Positions 26,578 through 35,160 of a stretch of DNA of 64,000 nucleotides are shown here, in pieces. The number at the start of each line of letters is the position of its first letter. The stretch's first letter is position 1. The position numbers and the translations under genes were made by a program. Origin of the DNA: AP-15 sp035538335 (lineage in GTDB: Bacteria; Pseudomonadota; Alphaproteobacteria; ATCC43930; CGMCC-115725); the NCBI GenBank assembly GCA_035538335.1, contig DATLKN010000045.1, positions 62,001 through 126,000 on the forward strand. Reading direction: 5' to 3'. The notes beneath the pieces are model-generated. The model had not been told where the DNA came from. It worked only from the letters and a program-made list of their open reading frames with translations, and made no database searches.

Positions 26578-27227
26578 TCATCCTCGGCCTCACCGGCTCG
26601 ATCGGCATGGGCAAGAGCACCGCCGCCGAGATGCTGCGGCGGATGGGCGTGCCGTTGTTCGACGCCGACCGCGCGGTGCATCGCCTGTTGGCGCCGGGCG
26701 GCGCCGCCGTCGCCGAGGTCGCCGCCGCCTTTCCCGGCGTCGCGGCGGCGGCGGGCGGCATCGACCGCACGGCGCTCGGGCGGCAGGTCTTCGGCGAACG
26801 GGCGGCGCTCGGCCGATTGGAGCGCATCCTGCACCCGAAGGTCGAGGCCGAGGAGCGGCGCTTCGTCAAGGCGGCGCGCGCCCGGCGGGCGCCGATCGTC
26901 GTCCTCGACATCCCGCTGCTCTTCGAGGTCGGCGGCGAGCGGCGTTGCGACCGCGTGGTCGTGATTTCCGCGTCGCCCCTGCTGCAGCGCCAGCGCGTCA
27001 TGCGGCGCGAGGGCATGACGGAGGGCCGTTTCGCGGCGATTCTGCGGCAGCAGATGCCGGATCGGGAAAAGCAGCGGCGGGCCGACTTTGTCGTGCAAAG
27101 CGGTTTGAGCCGGGCGTTGACCTTGCGCCGCCTCGAGGCGATCTTGCGGCTGTTGCTGGCGGAGGGTGCAAGCGGCCATGCGCGAGGTGGTGCTCGATAC
27201 CGAAACGACCGGCCTCGACCCCGCTGA
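26574..27227 (+). CDS. coaE: Dephospho-CoA kinase
   Basis: This 217-residue protein starts at GTG 26574 and reads VIILGLTGSIGMGKSTAAEMLRRMG, with P-loop GSIGMGKS. It then has VPLFDADRAVHRLL and VLDIPLLFEVGGERRCDRVVVISA. It phosphorylates dephospho-CoA in the last step of CoA synthesis. The C-terminal 17 residues run into the dnaQ gene, overlapping it by 50 bp; most family members end before that. Overlaps at both ends suggest tight translational coupling. Confidence 0.94.
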   Translation: MIILGLTGSIGMGKSTAAEMLRRMGVPLFDADRAVHRLLAPGGAAVAEVAAAFPGVAAAAGGIDRTALGRQVFGERAALGRLERILHPKVEAEERRFVKAARARRAPIVVLDIPLLFEVGGERRCDRVVVISASPLLQRQRVMRREGMTEGRFAAILRQQMPDREKQRRADFVVQSGLSRALTLRRLEAILRLLLAEGASGHARGGARYRNDRPRPR

Positions 27228-27846
27228 GGGGCACCGCATCGTCGAGGTCGCCTGCCACGAGCTTTTGGGGCACATCCCGACAGGCCGCGTCTTTCACCGC
27301 TACGTCAACCCCGAGCGCGACGTGCCCGAGGAGGCGCGCGGGGTGCACGGCCTCTCCGCCGAGTTTCTCGCCGACCACCCGCGTTTCGCCGAGATTGCCG
27401 ACGAGCTGCTCGATTTCATCGGCGGCGATCCGCTCGTCATCCACAACGCCGAATTCGACCTCGCCTTTGTCAACGCCGAATTGGCGCGCCTCGGGCGCGG
27501 GCCGCTCGGCGGCGGGCATGTCGATACATTGGCGCTCGCGCGGGCGCGCTTTCCCGGCGCGCCGGCGAGCCTCGACGCCTTATGCCGGCGCTTCGAAATC
27601 GACCTGTCGGGACGGGCGATGCACGGCGCCGAGATCGACGGCGCGCTGCTCGCCGCCGTCTATCTGGAACTGCTCGGCGGCAAGCAGCCCGGCCTCGACT
27701 TCGCGCCGGCGCTGGCCGCCGCCGGCGCCGCGCTGGCGCGCGTCGCGCGCCCGCCGCGGCCGCATGAGGCCTCGGCCGAGGAACTGGCGGCGCACGAGGC
27801 GATGCTGGCCGCGATCAGCGAGCCGCTGTGGCTCGCCGCGGGCTGA
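27178..27846 (+). CDS. dnaQ: DNA polymerase III subunit epsilon (3'-5' proofreading exonuclease)
   Basis: This 222-residue protein has Exo I VLDTETTGLD (Asp and Glu metal ligands), Exo II VIHNAEFDLAFVNAEL and Exo III HGAEIDGALLAAVYLELLGG (HxxxxD), the DnaQ/DEDDh pattern. It proofreads for the replicative polymerase. ATG 27178 is chosen because the family starts directly before REVVLDTET; the Met lies inside the coaE frame. It is convergent with secB, with a 29-bp gap. Confidence 0.95.
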   Translation: MREVVLDTETTGLDPAEGHRIVEVACHELLGHIPTGRVFHRYVNPERDVPEEARGVHGLSAEFLADHPRFAEIADELLDFIGGDPLVIHNAEFDLAFVNAELARLGRGPLGGGHVDTLALARARFPGAPASLDALCRRFEIDLSGRAMHGAEIDGALLAAVYLELLGGKQPGLDFAPALAAAGAALARVARPPRPHEASAEELAAHEAMLAAISEPLWLAAG

Positions 27847-27875
27847 TACCGCCGCAAACGACGCAACGGTTGGCT

Positions 27876-28379
27876 CTACACCACCGGCGGGCTGCCGCCG
27901 GCCGTCATCGCCTGCTGGTTGCGGCGCATCAGCTCGGCGAAATCGATCGGATTGATCAGCAGCGGCGGAAAGCCGCCGTCGCGCGTCGCGTCGGCGATAA
28001 TCGCCCGGGCGAACGGGAAGATGACGCGCGGCGTCTCGACGAGGACGAGGTTGGTCAGGCTCGCCTCGCTCGCGCCCTTGACGGCCACCACCGCGCCATA
28101 GGCGAGTTCGACGATGAATACCGGCTCGCCGCCCGCCTTTGCCGAGGCGTTGATCGACAGCAGGACCTCGAAGGTCTCCGGGCCCAGATTGCGCGCCTTC
28201 ACGTCGACCCCGATCTGCACCTCGGGCGGGCCGCCCGGCTGCATCAGGCTCTGCGGCGCCCGCGGGTTCTCGAACGACAGATCCTTGACGTATTGCGCCT
28301 GGACGATCAGCTGCTCCGTGCCGTCCGGGGCGGGATCGGCCGCTGCCGATTGGCCGTTGCCTCGCCTGTCTTCCGCCAT
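27876..28379 (-). CDS. secB: Protein-export chaperone SecB
   Basis: This 167-residue protein has the SecB core: IVQAQYVKDLSFENPRAPQSL, VQIGVDVKARNLGPETFEVLLSINASAK, EPVFIVELAYGAVVAV and ETPRVIFPFARAIIADATRDGGFPPLLINPIDFAELMRRN. It keeps precursors unfolded for SecA and the Sec translocon. The C-terminal tail lacks a SecA-binding cluster of basic residues as obvious as in E. coli. The dnaQ-secB convergent pair is conserved at alphaproteobacterial origins. Confidence 0.95.
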   Translation of the reverse strand: MAEDRRGNGQSAAADPAPDGTEQLIVQAQYVKDLSFENPRAPQSLMQPGGPPEVQIGVDVKARNLGPETFEVLLSINASAKAGGEPVFIVELAYGAVVAVKGASEASLTNLVLVETPRVIFPFARAIIADATRDGGFPPLLINPIDFAELMRRNQQAMTAGGSPPVV

Positions 28380-28465
28380 CGAACCTCCTCGCGGCGCGGG
28401 CGCGCCGTCAAAGCCGGCCGCGAGCTAACACGGATTGGCGCGGCGCGGCAACGGCTTCCCCTCGA

Positions 28466-29038
28466 TCACTCGGCGGGCGGCGCGAACAAGAGCTCGGGCT
28501 CGCGCTCCGGCCGGCTCGGGTCGATGCGCAAGACCGTGCCGTTGGCCACCTTGAGCCCGGTCAGCGCCCGGATGAAGCCCCAATGCGTGACGACCGCGAT
28601 CTCGCGCCAGCGCTCGCCCGCGAGCTTCTCGCGGAAGCGCCGGGCGCGCTCGGCGAGCGCTTCCTCGCTCTCTACCGTCTGCGGCCACCACGGGTCGGGC
28701 AGGTGGTCGAGGGCGAGCGCCGGCCAGCGCTCGGCCAGCGCCGCGCGCGGGCTGCCGATGTCGCAGGCGAAGACGCAGCGCTCGGCGACGAGCGCCTCGA
28801 CCGCTATCGGCAGGCCGTGCGTCGCGGCGACGATCTCGGCGGTTTCGAGCGCGCGGCGGTAGGGGCTGGCGATCAGGCGCCGCGGCTTCGGTCCCGGCAG
28901 CCCCGCCAAGGCGGCCGCGAGCGCCGCCGCCTGGCGCCGCCCGGCCGCGGTCAGATCCGGGTCGCGGATGCCCGGATCCTCTCGGGTTTGCGAGAAGATG
29001 CGGTTGAATTCGGTTTGGCCGTGGCGGATCAGGATCAT
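28466..29038 (-). CDS. Histidine phosphatase family protein
   Basis: This 190-residue protein begins MILIRHGQTEFNRIFSQTREDPGIRDPDLTAAGRRQAAALA. The RHG catalytic motif and a later VVTHWGFIRAL (second catalytic His) define the phosphoglycerate-mutase-like superfamily, and ASPYRRALETAEIVAA holds the conserved Arg. Such enzymes dephosphorylate small metabolites or proteins; the substrate cannot be told. In relatives an fxsA gene often stands between secB and the Tim44-like gene, but here this phosphatase does. It is divergent from the Tim44-like gene. Confidence 0.9.
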   Translation of the reverse strand: MILIRHGQTEFNRIFSQTREDPGIRDPDLTAAGRRQAAALAAALAGLPGPKPRRLIASPYRRALETAEIVAATHGLPIAVEALVAERCVFACDIGSPRAALAERWPALALDHLPDPWWPQTVESEEALAERARRFREKLAGERWREIAVVTHWGFIRALTGLKVANGTVLRIDPSRPEREPELLFAPPAE

Positions 29039-29144
29039 GTCAACCGGAGGGGGGTGCGCTTGCCGTCGGTGCGGCCACCCCCTATGTACTCGAAAGACGG
29101 CATCGGTACCGCCCGACCGGGCACAACGGGAGCGCGCAGAGGCG

Positions 29145-29810
29145 ATGCAAGGATTTCAACAATACTCTGACATCATCCTGTTCGCGATGATCGCCGCGTT
29201 CCTCGTGTTGCGCCTGCGCAGCGTGCTCGGCCGCCGCACCGGCAACGAGCGCCGCCGCGACCCATTCATGCAGCGTGCCGAGCCCGCCGCCGACAGCAAG
29301 GTGGTGACGCTCGAACCGAATAAGGTCACGGTCGCGCCGCCGCCGGCGGAGCCCGGCGATGCGGTCGCCGCCGGGCTCGAGGCGATCCGCCGCGCCGATC
29401 CGCAATTCGATCCGGCGCAGTTTCTCGCCGGCGCGCGCGGCGCTTTCGAACTGATCGTCGGCGCCTTCGCGCGCGGCGACAAAGCGGCGTTGCGGCCGCT
29501 GCTTGCGGACGCCGTCTACGGGCCGTTTTCGGCGGCGGTGGACGAGCGCGCGGTCGCCAAGGAGAGTTTGGAAACCCGCATCGTGCGCCTTGCGGGCGTG
29601 GAAATCGTCGAGGCCGGCCTCGCCGGGCAGACCGCCGAGGTGACCGTCAGGCTCGTTTCCGAACAGATCAACGTGACGCGCGCCGCCGACGGCAGCATCG
29701 TCGACGGGAACCCCGATCAACCGGTCGAAAAGACCGATTTCTGGAGCTTTGCGCGGGATATCCGCTCGGCCGACCCGAACTGGCTGTTGATCGCGACCAG
29801 CAGCGGCTGA
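29145..29810 (+). CDS. Tim44-like domain protein
   Basis: This 221-residue protein starts with a short transmembrane anchor (DIILFAMIAAFLVLRLRSVLGRRTG), followed by a charged linker and the Tim44 C-terminal-like domain (FLAGARGAFELIVGAFARGDKAALRPLLADAVYGPF and DFWSFARDIRSADPNWLLIAT). Alphaproteobacterial Tim44-like proteins (TimA) are relatives of the mitochondrial import motor subunit; their bacterial role is poorly defined and probably concerns membrane proteins. ATG 29145 gives the normal N-terminus. mltA follows 30 bp downstream, a conserved pair. Confidence 0.93.
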   Translation: MQGFQQYSDIILFAMIAAFLVLRLRSVLGRRTGNERRRDPFMQRAEPAADSKVVTLEPNKVTVAPPPAEPGDAVAAGLEAIRRADPQFDPAQFLAGARGAFELIVGAFARGDKAALRPLLADAVYGPFSAAVDERAVAKESLETRIVRLAGVEIVEAGLAGQTAEVTVRLVSEQINVTRAADGSIVDGNPDQPVEKTDFWSFARDIRSADPNWLLIATSSG

Positions 29811-29840
29811 GGCCGCGCCGCGGCCCTGCGGCGGGGCGCC

Positions 29841-30983
29841 ATGCCGGGCTGGCCGGGCTGGCGCCGCGCCGCGCTCGTTCTCGGGCCCGTCCTTCTCGCT
29901 CTCGCCCTCGGCCGCGATACCGGGCCGCCGCGGCTCGCCTTGCAGCCGGTCGGCTTCGCCGCGCTGCCCGGCTGGAATGACGATCGGGTTTCGGCGGCGA
30001 TCCCCGCCTTCCTCAAATCCTGCGCCCGCTATATGGCAAAGCCCGATAGGGCGCCGCTCGACCCCTGGTCGGTCGCCGCCGATTTCGGCCGGGTCGCCGA
30101 CTGGCGGGGCGTGTGCGGCGCCGCCGCGGCGCTGCCGCCGGGCGAGGATGCCGCCGCCCGGCAGTTTTTCGAAAGCCGCTTTCGCCCCGTCCTCGCCCTC
30201 GACCGCTACCGCGCAACGCCGCGCGCGCCGTTGGGGCTCTTCACCGGCTATTTCGAGATCGGGCTCAAGGGATCGCTGAAACGCCACGGGCGCTACCGGG
30301 TGCCGATCTACAAACTGCCGGCCGACGCCGCCCTCGCATCGCGCTACAGCCGCGCCGAAATCGAGGACGGCGCGCTCAAAGGACAGCATCTCGCGCTGCT
30401 TTGGCTCGATGACCCGATCGACGCCTTCTTTCTGCAGATCCAGGGCTCGGGGCAAGTGCGCCTCGACAACGGCAAGACCGTGCGGCTCGGCTATGCCGGG
30501 CAGAACGGCAAGCCCTATGTTCCGGTCGGGCGCCTCTTGCTCGAGCGCGGCGTCATTCCGCGCGACCAGCTGACGATGCTGACGATCCGGCAGTGGATGG
30601 CGAAGCATCCGAAGGCGGGCGTCGCGCTGCGCCGCGAGGACTCCTCCTATGTGTTCTTCCGCATCCTCGAGGGGCCGGGACCGAAAGGCGCCGAAGGCGT
30701 CGTCCTGACCGCGCGGCGCAGCCTCGCCGTCGACCAATCGGACATCCCGCTCGGGGTGCCGCTGTGGCTCGACGCGCGCGAGCGCTTCGGCGACCGCGAG
30801 CGGCTGCGCCGGCTGCTCGTCGCGCAGGACACCGGCGGCGCGATCAAGGGGCCGGTGCGGGGCGACCTGTTTTGGGGCACCGGCGGCAAGGCGGGCCTGC
30901 GGGCCGGCCGGATGAATGCGCGCGGCCGCTATTTCCTGCTGCTGCCGCGCGCCGTCGTGGCGCGGCTGGCCGCGATGGGGTGA
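29841..30983 (+). CDS. mltA: Membrane-bound lytic murein transglycosylase A
   Basis: This 380-residue protein has an N-terminal hydrophobic segment (RRAALVLGPVLLALALG) as signal or anchor. The MltA domain follows (TGYFEIGLKGSLKRHGRYRVPIY, LHLQGSGQ-like FFLQIQGSGQVRL, RLGYAGQNGKPYVPVG). The 3D-like C-terminal catalytic part has LAVDQSDIPLGVPLWLD and AQDTGGAIKGPVRGDLFWG with the catalytic Asp. It cleaves peptidoglycan glycan strands to 1,6-anhydromuropeptides. In relatives smr follows at once; here a fic gene intervenes. Confidence 0.95.
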   Translation: MPGWPGWRRAALVLGPVLLALALGRDTGPPRLALQPVGFAALPGWNDDRVSAAIPAFLKSCARYMAKPDRAPLDPWSVAADFGRVADWRGVCGAAAALPPGEDAAARQFFESRFRPVLALDRYRATPRAPLGLFTGYFEIGLKGSLKRHGRYRVPIYKLPADAALASRYSRAEIEDGALKGQHLALLWLDDPIDAFFLQIQGSGQVRLDNGKTVRLGYAGQNGKPYVPVGRLLLERGVIPRDQLTMLTIRQWMAKHPKAGVALRREDSSYVFFRILEGPGPKGAEGVVLTARRSLAVDQSDIPLGVPLWLDARERFGDRERLRRLLVAQDTGGAIKGPVRGDLFWGTGGKAGLRAGRMNARGRYFLLLPRAVVARLAAMG

Positions 30984-31152
30984 GGACGTGCGGATCGCCG
31001 CCGCGATTGCCATATCGTAGCCGCGGGCGAACGGAGAGAGGACATGCGCGCCATTATGCTAGCAGTCCGTCGTTCTCCTGTGGCGTCCGCGCGATCCATT
31101 TGAACGACGATTGAGCGACGGACTCTTCCCATCGGCGAGCCGAGAGAATCAA

Positions 31153-31190
31153 ACTTTCACAAGGGTCGGCCTTTTGGTGTATATGAAAGT
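31153..31190. promoter_or_regulatory. Inverted repeat upstream of the fic gene
   Basis: ACTTTCA (31153-31159) and TGAAAGT (31184-31190) form a perfect 7-bp inverted repeat, 24 bp apart, ending 30 bp before the fic start. TATAT at 31179-31183 could be part of a -10 element. Function as an operator is inferred only. Confidence 0.35.
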
Positions 31191-31220
31191 CTGGCTTACG
31201 CATGGCTTGGCGCGACGCTC

Positions 31221-32429
31221 ATGTTAAACCAGACCCTCAACACCCGCTCCGGTGCCTATCGGCGGCAACCGACAGGCTATCGAGCGTTCATTCCCGCACC
31301 TCTCCCGCCAAATCCGCCCGTTCGCATTCACGGGAGAATACAAGGCCTGTTGTCGCAAGCGGACTTGGCGCTTGGGCGGCTCGACGGTTCGATACAAACC
31401 CTACCGAACCCCGACTTGTTCGTTTTCATGTACGTACGAAAAGAAGCAGTATTGTCGAGCCAGATCGAAGGCACGCAGAGTTCGCTGCAAGACGTGCTCG
31501 CGGCTGAGGCTCGGGTATTTGCACCAGAACATCCGCGCGATGTCGATGAAGTGGTAAACTACGTTCGGGCGATGAATTACGGCCTGCGGCGCCTTTCCGA
31601 GTTGCCAGTTTCTGTCCGTCTCATAACTGAAATTCATCGCGAATTGCTCACCGGAGTACGGGGTTCCCGACTAACGCCGGGAGAAATTCGGCGTAGCCAA
31701 AACTGGATCGGGCCAGGCGGATGCACTCTGACGGAGGCTACTTTTGTGCCGCCTCCGCCCAATCTTCTGCCTGACGTTCTTGACGATCTTGAAAGCTTCT
31801 TGCACAAACATAATACGATGCCACTTTTGATCAAAATCGGTCTTGCTCATGCTCAGTTTGAGACGATCCATCCATTTCTTGATGGCAACGGCCGCGTTGG
31901 GAGGCTGTTGATCACATTTCTATTATGCGAGAACCGTGTCTTGCAAAAGCCGGTACTATATTTGTCGTATTTTTTTAAGCGTCATCGCCAGACGTATTAT
32001 GATCTCCTTCAAGCAACGCGAGATCGCGGAGACTATGAGAAATGGTTAGAATTTTTCCTGACGGGCATTGCGGAAGTCAGCACAGAAGCGACCGATACAG
32101 CGCGACGGATATTGGCGCTCCGCGAAACACATCGAGCGTTGATTACAGATAATCTGGGCCGAGGAGCCGGTAACGGGCATCGGGTACTGGAATACCTTTT
32201 TGAGCACCCGATTGTATCCGTTAATGAACTTTGTGGGCTAACCGGCACAACGTATCCTGCCGCCAATCAAATGGTCGAGCGGCTCGCTGATATTGGCATC
32301 CTCGTCGAGATCACCGGGCGGATCCGCAACCGACGATTCCGCTACGAGCCGTATGTCGATTTATTCGCCGATCCACGCGAGAGCGGCGCGGTGAAGGCCG
32401 ATTCGGCACTAGTTGAGACAAGGACATAA
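31221..32429 (+). CDS. Fic-domain AMP-transferase with N-terminal inhibitory helix and C-terminal winged helix
   Basis: This 402-residue protein has the complete active-site loop HPFLDGNGRVGR (His217). An upstream S79-SQI-E83-G84 fits the (S/T)xxxE(G/N) inhibitory helix of class II Fic proteins, so activity should be autoinhibited in the same chain. The N-terminal Fic_N region (YRAFIPAPLPP) and a C-terminal helix-turn-helix (SVNELCGLTGTTYPAANQMVERLADIG) complete it. The flap segment TFVPPPPNLLPDVLDDLESFLH is also present. Targets are usually cell proteins such as gyrase; unknown here. The gene is visibly A/T-richer than its neighbours and splits the mltA-smr pair, so it was probably acquired. 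Confidence 0.93.
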   Translation: MLNQTLNTRSGAYRRQPTGYRAFIPAPLPPNPPVRIHGRIQGLLSQADLALGRLDGSIQTLPNPDLFVFMYVRKEAVLSSQIEGTQSSLQDVLAAEARVFAPEHPRDVDEVVNYVRAMNYGLRRLSELPVSVRLITEIHRELLTGVRGSRLTPGEIRRSQNWIGPGGCTLTEATFVPPPPNLLPDVLDDLESFLHKHNTMPLLIKIGLAHAQFETIHPFLDGNGRVGRLLITFLLCENRVLQKPVLYLSYFFKRHRQTYYDLLQATRDRGDYEKWLEFFLTGIAEVSTEATDTARRILALRETHRALITDNLGRGAGNGHRVLEYLFEHPIVSVNELCGLTGTTYPAANQMVERLADIGILVEITGRIRNRRFRYEPYVDLFADPRESGAVKADSALVETRT

Positions 32430-32437
32430 TTCAGGAC

Positions 32438-32950
32438 ATGCGCAGCAGGCCGGTGCGGCTGAAGGAGGGCGATGTGTGGCGCGAGGCGATGCGCGGCGTC
32501 ACGCCGCTGCCCGGCCGTGCCGCGCCGCCGCCGGCCGCGCCTGCCGCTGCGCCGCCGCGGCGAGCGCGGGACCCGGCCGCGCCGGGCACGCAGCGCACCC
32601 CGCCGCCGCCGCTCGACAGCTTCGCCGGCGTCGACCGCGCCAATGCCGAGCGGCTGAAGCGCGGCCTCTATCCGATCGCCGCCAGTCTCGACCTGCACGG
32701 CATGACGCAGGCAGAGGCACATCGGCGGCTCGCCCTTTTTGTCGAGGAGGCGCGTGCCGCCGGGCATCGCTGCGTCCTCGTCGTCACCGGCCGCGGCCTC
32801 GCCCCCGACGGGCCGGGGATCTTGAAGCGCTCGGTGCCGCGCTGGCTCGAGGAGGGCGGCATGCGCCGCCATATCCTGGCGATCGCGCAAGCCCAGCCGC
32901 GCCACGGCGGCGCCGGCGCGCTCTATCTGCTGCTGCGCCGGCAGCGGTAG
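32438..32950 (+). CDS. Smr/MutS2-domain protein
   Basis: This 170-residue protein has an N-terminal segment (LKEGDVWREAMRGVTPLPGR), an Ala/Pro-rich linker, and a C-terminal Smr domain with LDLHGMTQAEAHRRLALFVEEA and VLVVTGRGLAPDGPGILKRSVPRWL (TGRG motif). Smr domains are DNA- or RNA-nicking endonuclease folds, and the LDLHG motif is conserved. The stand-alone Smr gene after mltA is typical of alphaproteobacteria. It begins 8 bp after the fic stop. Confidence 0.92.
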   Translation: MRSRPVRLKEGDVWREAMRGVTPLPGRAAPPPAAPAAAPPRRARDPAAPGTQRTPPPPLDSFAGVDRANAERLKRGLYPIAASLDLHGMTQAEAHRRLALFVEEARAAGHRCVLVVTGRGLAPDGPGILKRSVPRWLEEGGMRRHILAIAQAQPRHGGAGALYLLLRRQR

Positions 32951-32964
32951 ACAAATTCGACGGT

Positions 32965-32982
32965 GTCATTGCTCGCAATGAC
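32965..32982. repeat. Minimal palindrome, family C core
   Basis: GTCATTGC (32965-32972) and GCAATGAC (32975-32982) pair perfectly around TC. It is the core of the family C repeats at 22336 and 37418. Placed 15 bp after the smr stop it could end the transcript. Confidence 0.65.
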
Positions 32983-33060
32983 GTCTGGCGGCGGAGGTTC
33001 CGATCTCTCGGCTCAGATCATGTGAAGGAATTGGCAAAACAGTGCGCTGCATGAACATCC

Positions 33061-33199
33061 TGCGTCCTTCGAGACGGCGCTCCGCGCCTCCTCAGGATGA
33101 GGTAGTTCTTTGATGGCATGGAGAAAAAACCTCATCCCCGGCCTCCGCCGGGGCAGGCTCTGAGGAAGCCGCGAAGCGGCTGTCTCGAAGGACGCACGG
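33061..33199. repeat. Long inverted repeat, family E
   Basis: The outer arms gcgtccttcgagacggc and gtctcgaaggacgca pair at the ends. The inner part reads cctcctcaggatgaggta with a central ttgatggcat. A homologous copy is at 58293-58407 with the same outer arms and the same ttgatggcat centre, so the whole 115-140 bp unit is the repeat, not only the arms. It fills the gap between smr and the phosphatase gene. Confidence 0.85.
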
Positions 33200-33237
33200 T
33201 GCCGGTCCCGGCTGCCGACCGAAACATTCGCACGCTC

Positions 33238-33999
33238 TCAGGTCTGCAACAGGGTCCGGCTGTCGCCTTCGAGCACGAGGCAGGTCAGATGCCCGCTGGC
33301 GAAGGCGCCGGTATCGATGCCGATGCGGTTGTCGCAGATTTCCGGCGCGCGCGAGATCGTGTGGCCGTGCACGACGACTTTGCCGAAATCCGCCTGCGAG
33401 CCGAGAAACGGGTCGCGGATCCACAACAGATCCTCGCTGTCCTGACGGTCGAGCGGTCGACCCGGCCGCACCCCGGCGTGGACGAAGAAGTAGTCGCCGG
33501 CGCTGTGGCTGAGTTCGAGGCTGCGCAGGAACGCGCGATGGGCCTGCGGCAGGGCGGCGAGCAGGCGTTCCTGGGTTTCCAGCAGTTCCGCCGGGCGGCC
33601 GGGGTCGGGGACGGGGACGCCGTAGCTCGCGAGCGTCGCGGCGCCGCCGTTGCCGAGCCACATCGGCGCGAACCGGATGTCGACGAGAAAGCCGAGCAGC
33701 GCATGCTCGTGGTTGCCCTCGAGATGGATCGCCTCGAAGCCCTCGAGCGGCTCCGCGACGAGAATGTCGATGACCCCCTTCGAATCCGGCCCGCGGTCGA
33801 TGTAGTCGCCGAGATAGACGACGCGCTTTCGCGATTGCGGCGCGCCGCGCGCGTCATCGGCGATCATCCCGTGCAGGCGGCGCAGCAGGTCCGGCCGGCC
33901 GTGCACGTCGCCGATCGCGTAAAGACGCAGATCAGGCGCGACGGCCGGCGGCGCGATCACCGCCTCGGGGCGGGCCGATTGTCGGAACCAGCTCGGCAT
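33238..33999 (-). CDS. Calcineurin-like serine/threonine protein phosphatase
   Basis: This 253-residue protein has the metallophosphatase motifs in order: YAIGDVHGRPDLL (GDxHG), VYLGDYIDRGPDS (GDxxDRG) and HLEGNHEHALL (GNHE), with VVHGHTISRAPEI and a C-terminal IDTGAFASGHLTCLVLEG. The order matches bacterial PrpA-type or diadenosine-tetraphosphatase-like phosphatases with a dinuclear metal site. The start ATG 33999 follows GGAGGAGC directly. A longer in-frame upstream start has no homology. It is divergent from the heptose kinase gene, but no shared function is evident. Confidence 0.92.
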   Translation of the reverse strand: MPSWFRQSARPEAVIAPPAVAPDLRLYAIGDVHGRPDLLRRLHGMIADDARGAPQSRKRVVYLGDYIDRGPDSKGVIDILVAEPLEGFEAIHLEGNHEHALLGFLVDIRFAPMWLGNGGAATLASYGVPVPDPGRPAELLETQERLLAALPQAHRAFLRSLELSHSAGDYFFVHAGVRPGRPLDRQDSEDLLWIRDPFLGSQADFGKVVVHGHTISRAPEICDNRIGIDTGAFASGHLTCLVLEGDSRTLLQT

Positions 34000-34143
34000 G
34001 CTCCTCCGATGATCCGGGATCGCCCGTAATATGTGGGCGCCGCGCCCGATATCCAACCCGACGTAAAATCGCAAGCATTTCTCTTGCGCGGCGTGCCATC
34101 GGGGGCCTAAGACCGTGCCACCCTGGAACCGAGTTGTTTATCG

Positions 34144-35160
34144 ATGGCCGACGATCTCGACCTCGCCCGCTCTCTGGCGCTGCTCGAACGGGCCCGTGTG
34201 CTGTGCATCGGCGATGTCATGCTCGACCATTACATTTACGGCGGGGTCGAGCGCGTGTCGCCGGAGGCGCCGATCCCGGTGCTGCGGATCGAGCGCGAGA
34301 CGAAGACGCTCGGCGGCGCCGGCAACGTGCTGCGCAATTTGCGGGCGCTCGGCGCGGCGGTGACGTTCGTCTCGGTGGTCGGCAACGACGAAGCCGGCCG
34401 CGAGATCGAACGCCTGCTCGGGGAAGCCGACGGGGCCGAGATCCATGTGCTGGTGCAGCCGCAGCGCCCGACCACGGTGAAGACGCGCTACGTCGCGGGG
34501 ACCCAGCAATTGCTGCGCGCCGATCGCGAGAGCGCCACGCCGCTCGACCCCTATATCCGCGAGGATCTCTTGCGTCTCGCGCGCGAATTGGTGACGAGCT
34601 GCCCGGTCGTCGTCGTCTCGGATTATGCGAAGGGGGTGCTGACCGAAGGGGTGGCGCTCGAGATCATCCGGGCGGCGCACGAGGCGGGGGCGCGGGTCAT
34701 CGTCGATCCCAGAGGGGGCGATCATATCCGCTATCGCGGCGCCGATCTGTTGCGCCCGGACCGGCGCGAGCTGGGCCAGGCGACCGGCATGCCGGTCGCC
34801 TCCGAGGCGGAAGTGATCGCCGCCGCCCGCGCGCTCGTCGAGCGCTGCGGCTTCGGTGCCGTGCTCGCCTCGCTCGGTCCCGACGGCCTCGTGCTCGTCG
34901 CGGCCGACGGCGCGAGCCATGTCGAGCCCTCGCAGGTGCGCGGGGTCTACGACGTTTCCGGGGCGGGCGACGCCGTCGTCGCCTGCGCCGCGGCGGCGCT
35001 CGGCGCCGGGCTGGGCTTGACGGCCGCGGCGCGGCTTGCCAGCATCGCGGCGCGCATCGTCGTCGGCAAGCTCGGCACCGCGGTCGCCGATGTGCGCGAG
35101 ATCGCCGCCGCGCTCGACGGCCGGCGGCTGTCCGGCGACGGCGCCGAAGGCGGGAATTGA
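34144..35160 (+). CDS. D-glycero-beta-D-manno-heptose-7-phosphate kinase
   Basis: This 338-residue PfkB-family kinase has LCIGDVMLDHYIYGGVERVSPEAPIPVLRIERE, LGGAGNVLRNLRALGA, VSDYAKGVLTEG and the ATP/active-site signature VYDVSGAGDAVVACAAAAL. These match the HldE/RfaE N-terminal domain. The C-terminal adenylyltransferase domain of bifunctional HldE is missing, so a separate hldC/rfaE2 gene is expected elsewhere. It makes heptose-1,7-bisphosphate for LPS core synthesis. It converges with the adjacent mmcB, with no spacer. Confidence 0.92.
   Translation: MADDLDLARSLALLERARVLCIGDVMLDHYIYGGVERVSPEAPIPVLRIERETKTLGGAGNVLRNLRALGAAVTFVSVVGNDEAGREIERLLGEADGAEIHVLVQPQRPTTVKTRYVAGTQQLLRADRESATPLDPYIREDLLRLARELVTSCPVVVVSDYAKGVLTEGVALEIIRAAHEAGARVIVDPRGGDHIRYRGADLLRPDRRELGQATGMPVASEAEVIAAARALVERCGFGAVLASLGPDGLVLVAADGASHVEPSQVRGVYDVSGAGDAVVACAAAALGAGLGLTAAARLASIAARIVVGKLGTAVADVREIAAALDGRRLSGDGAEGGN

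Noticed and set aside
32413..33054. Alternative frame overlapping smr
   Set aside because: The LDLHG and TGRG motifs are in the 32438-32950 frame; the other frame gives Arg/Ala-rich sequence and runs into a repeat.
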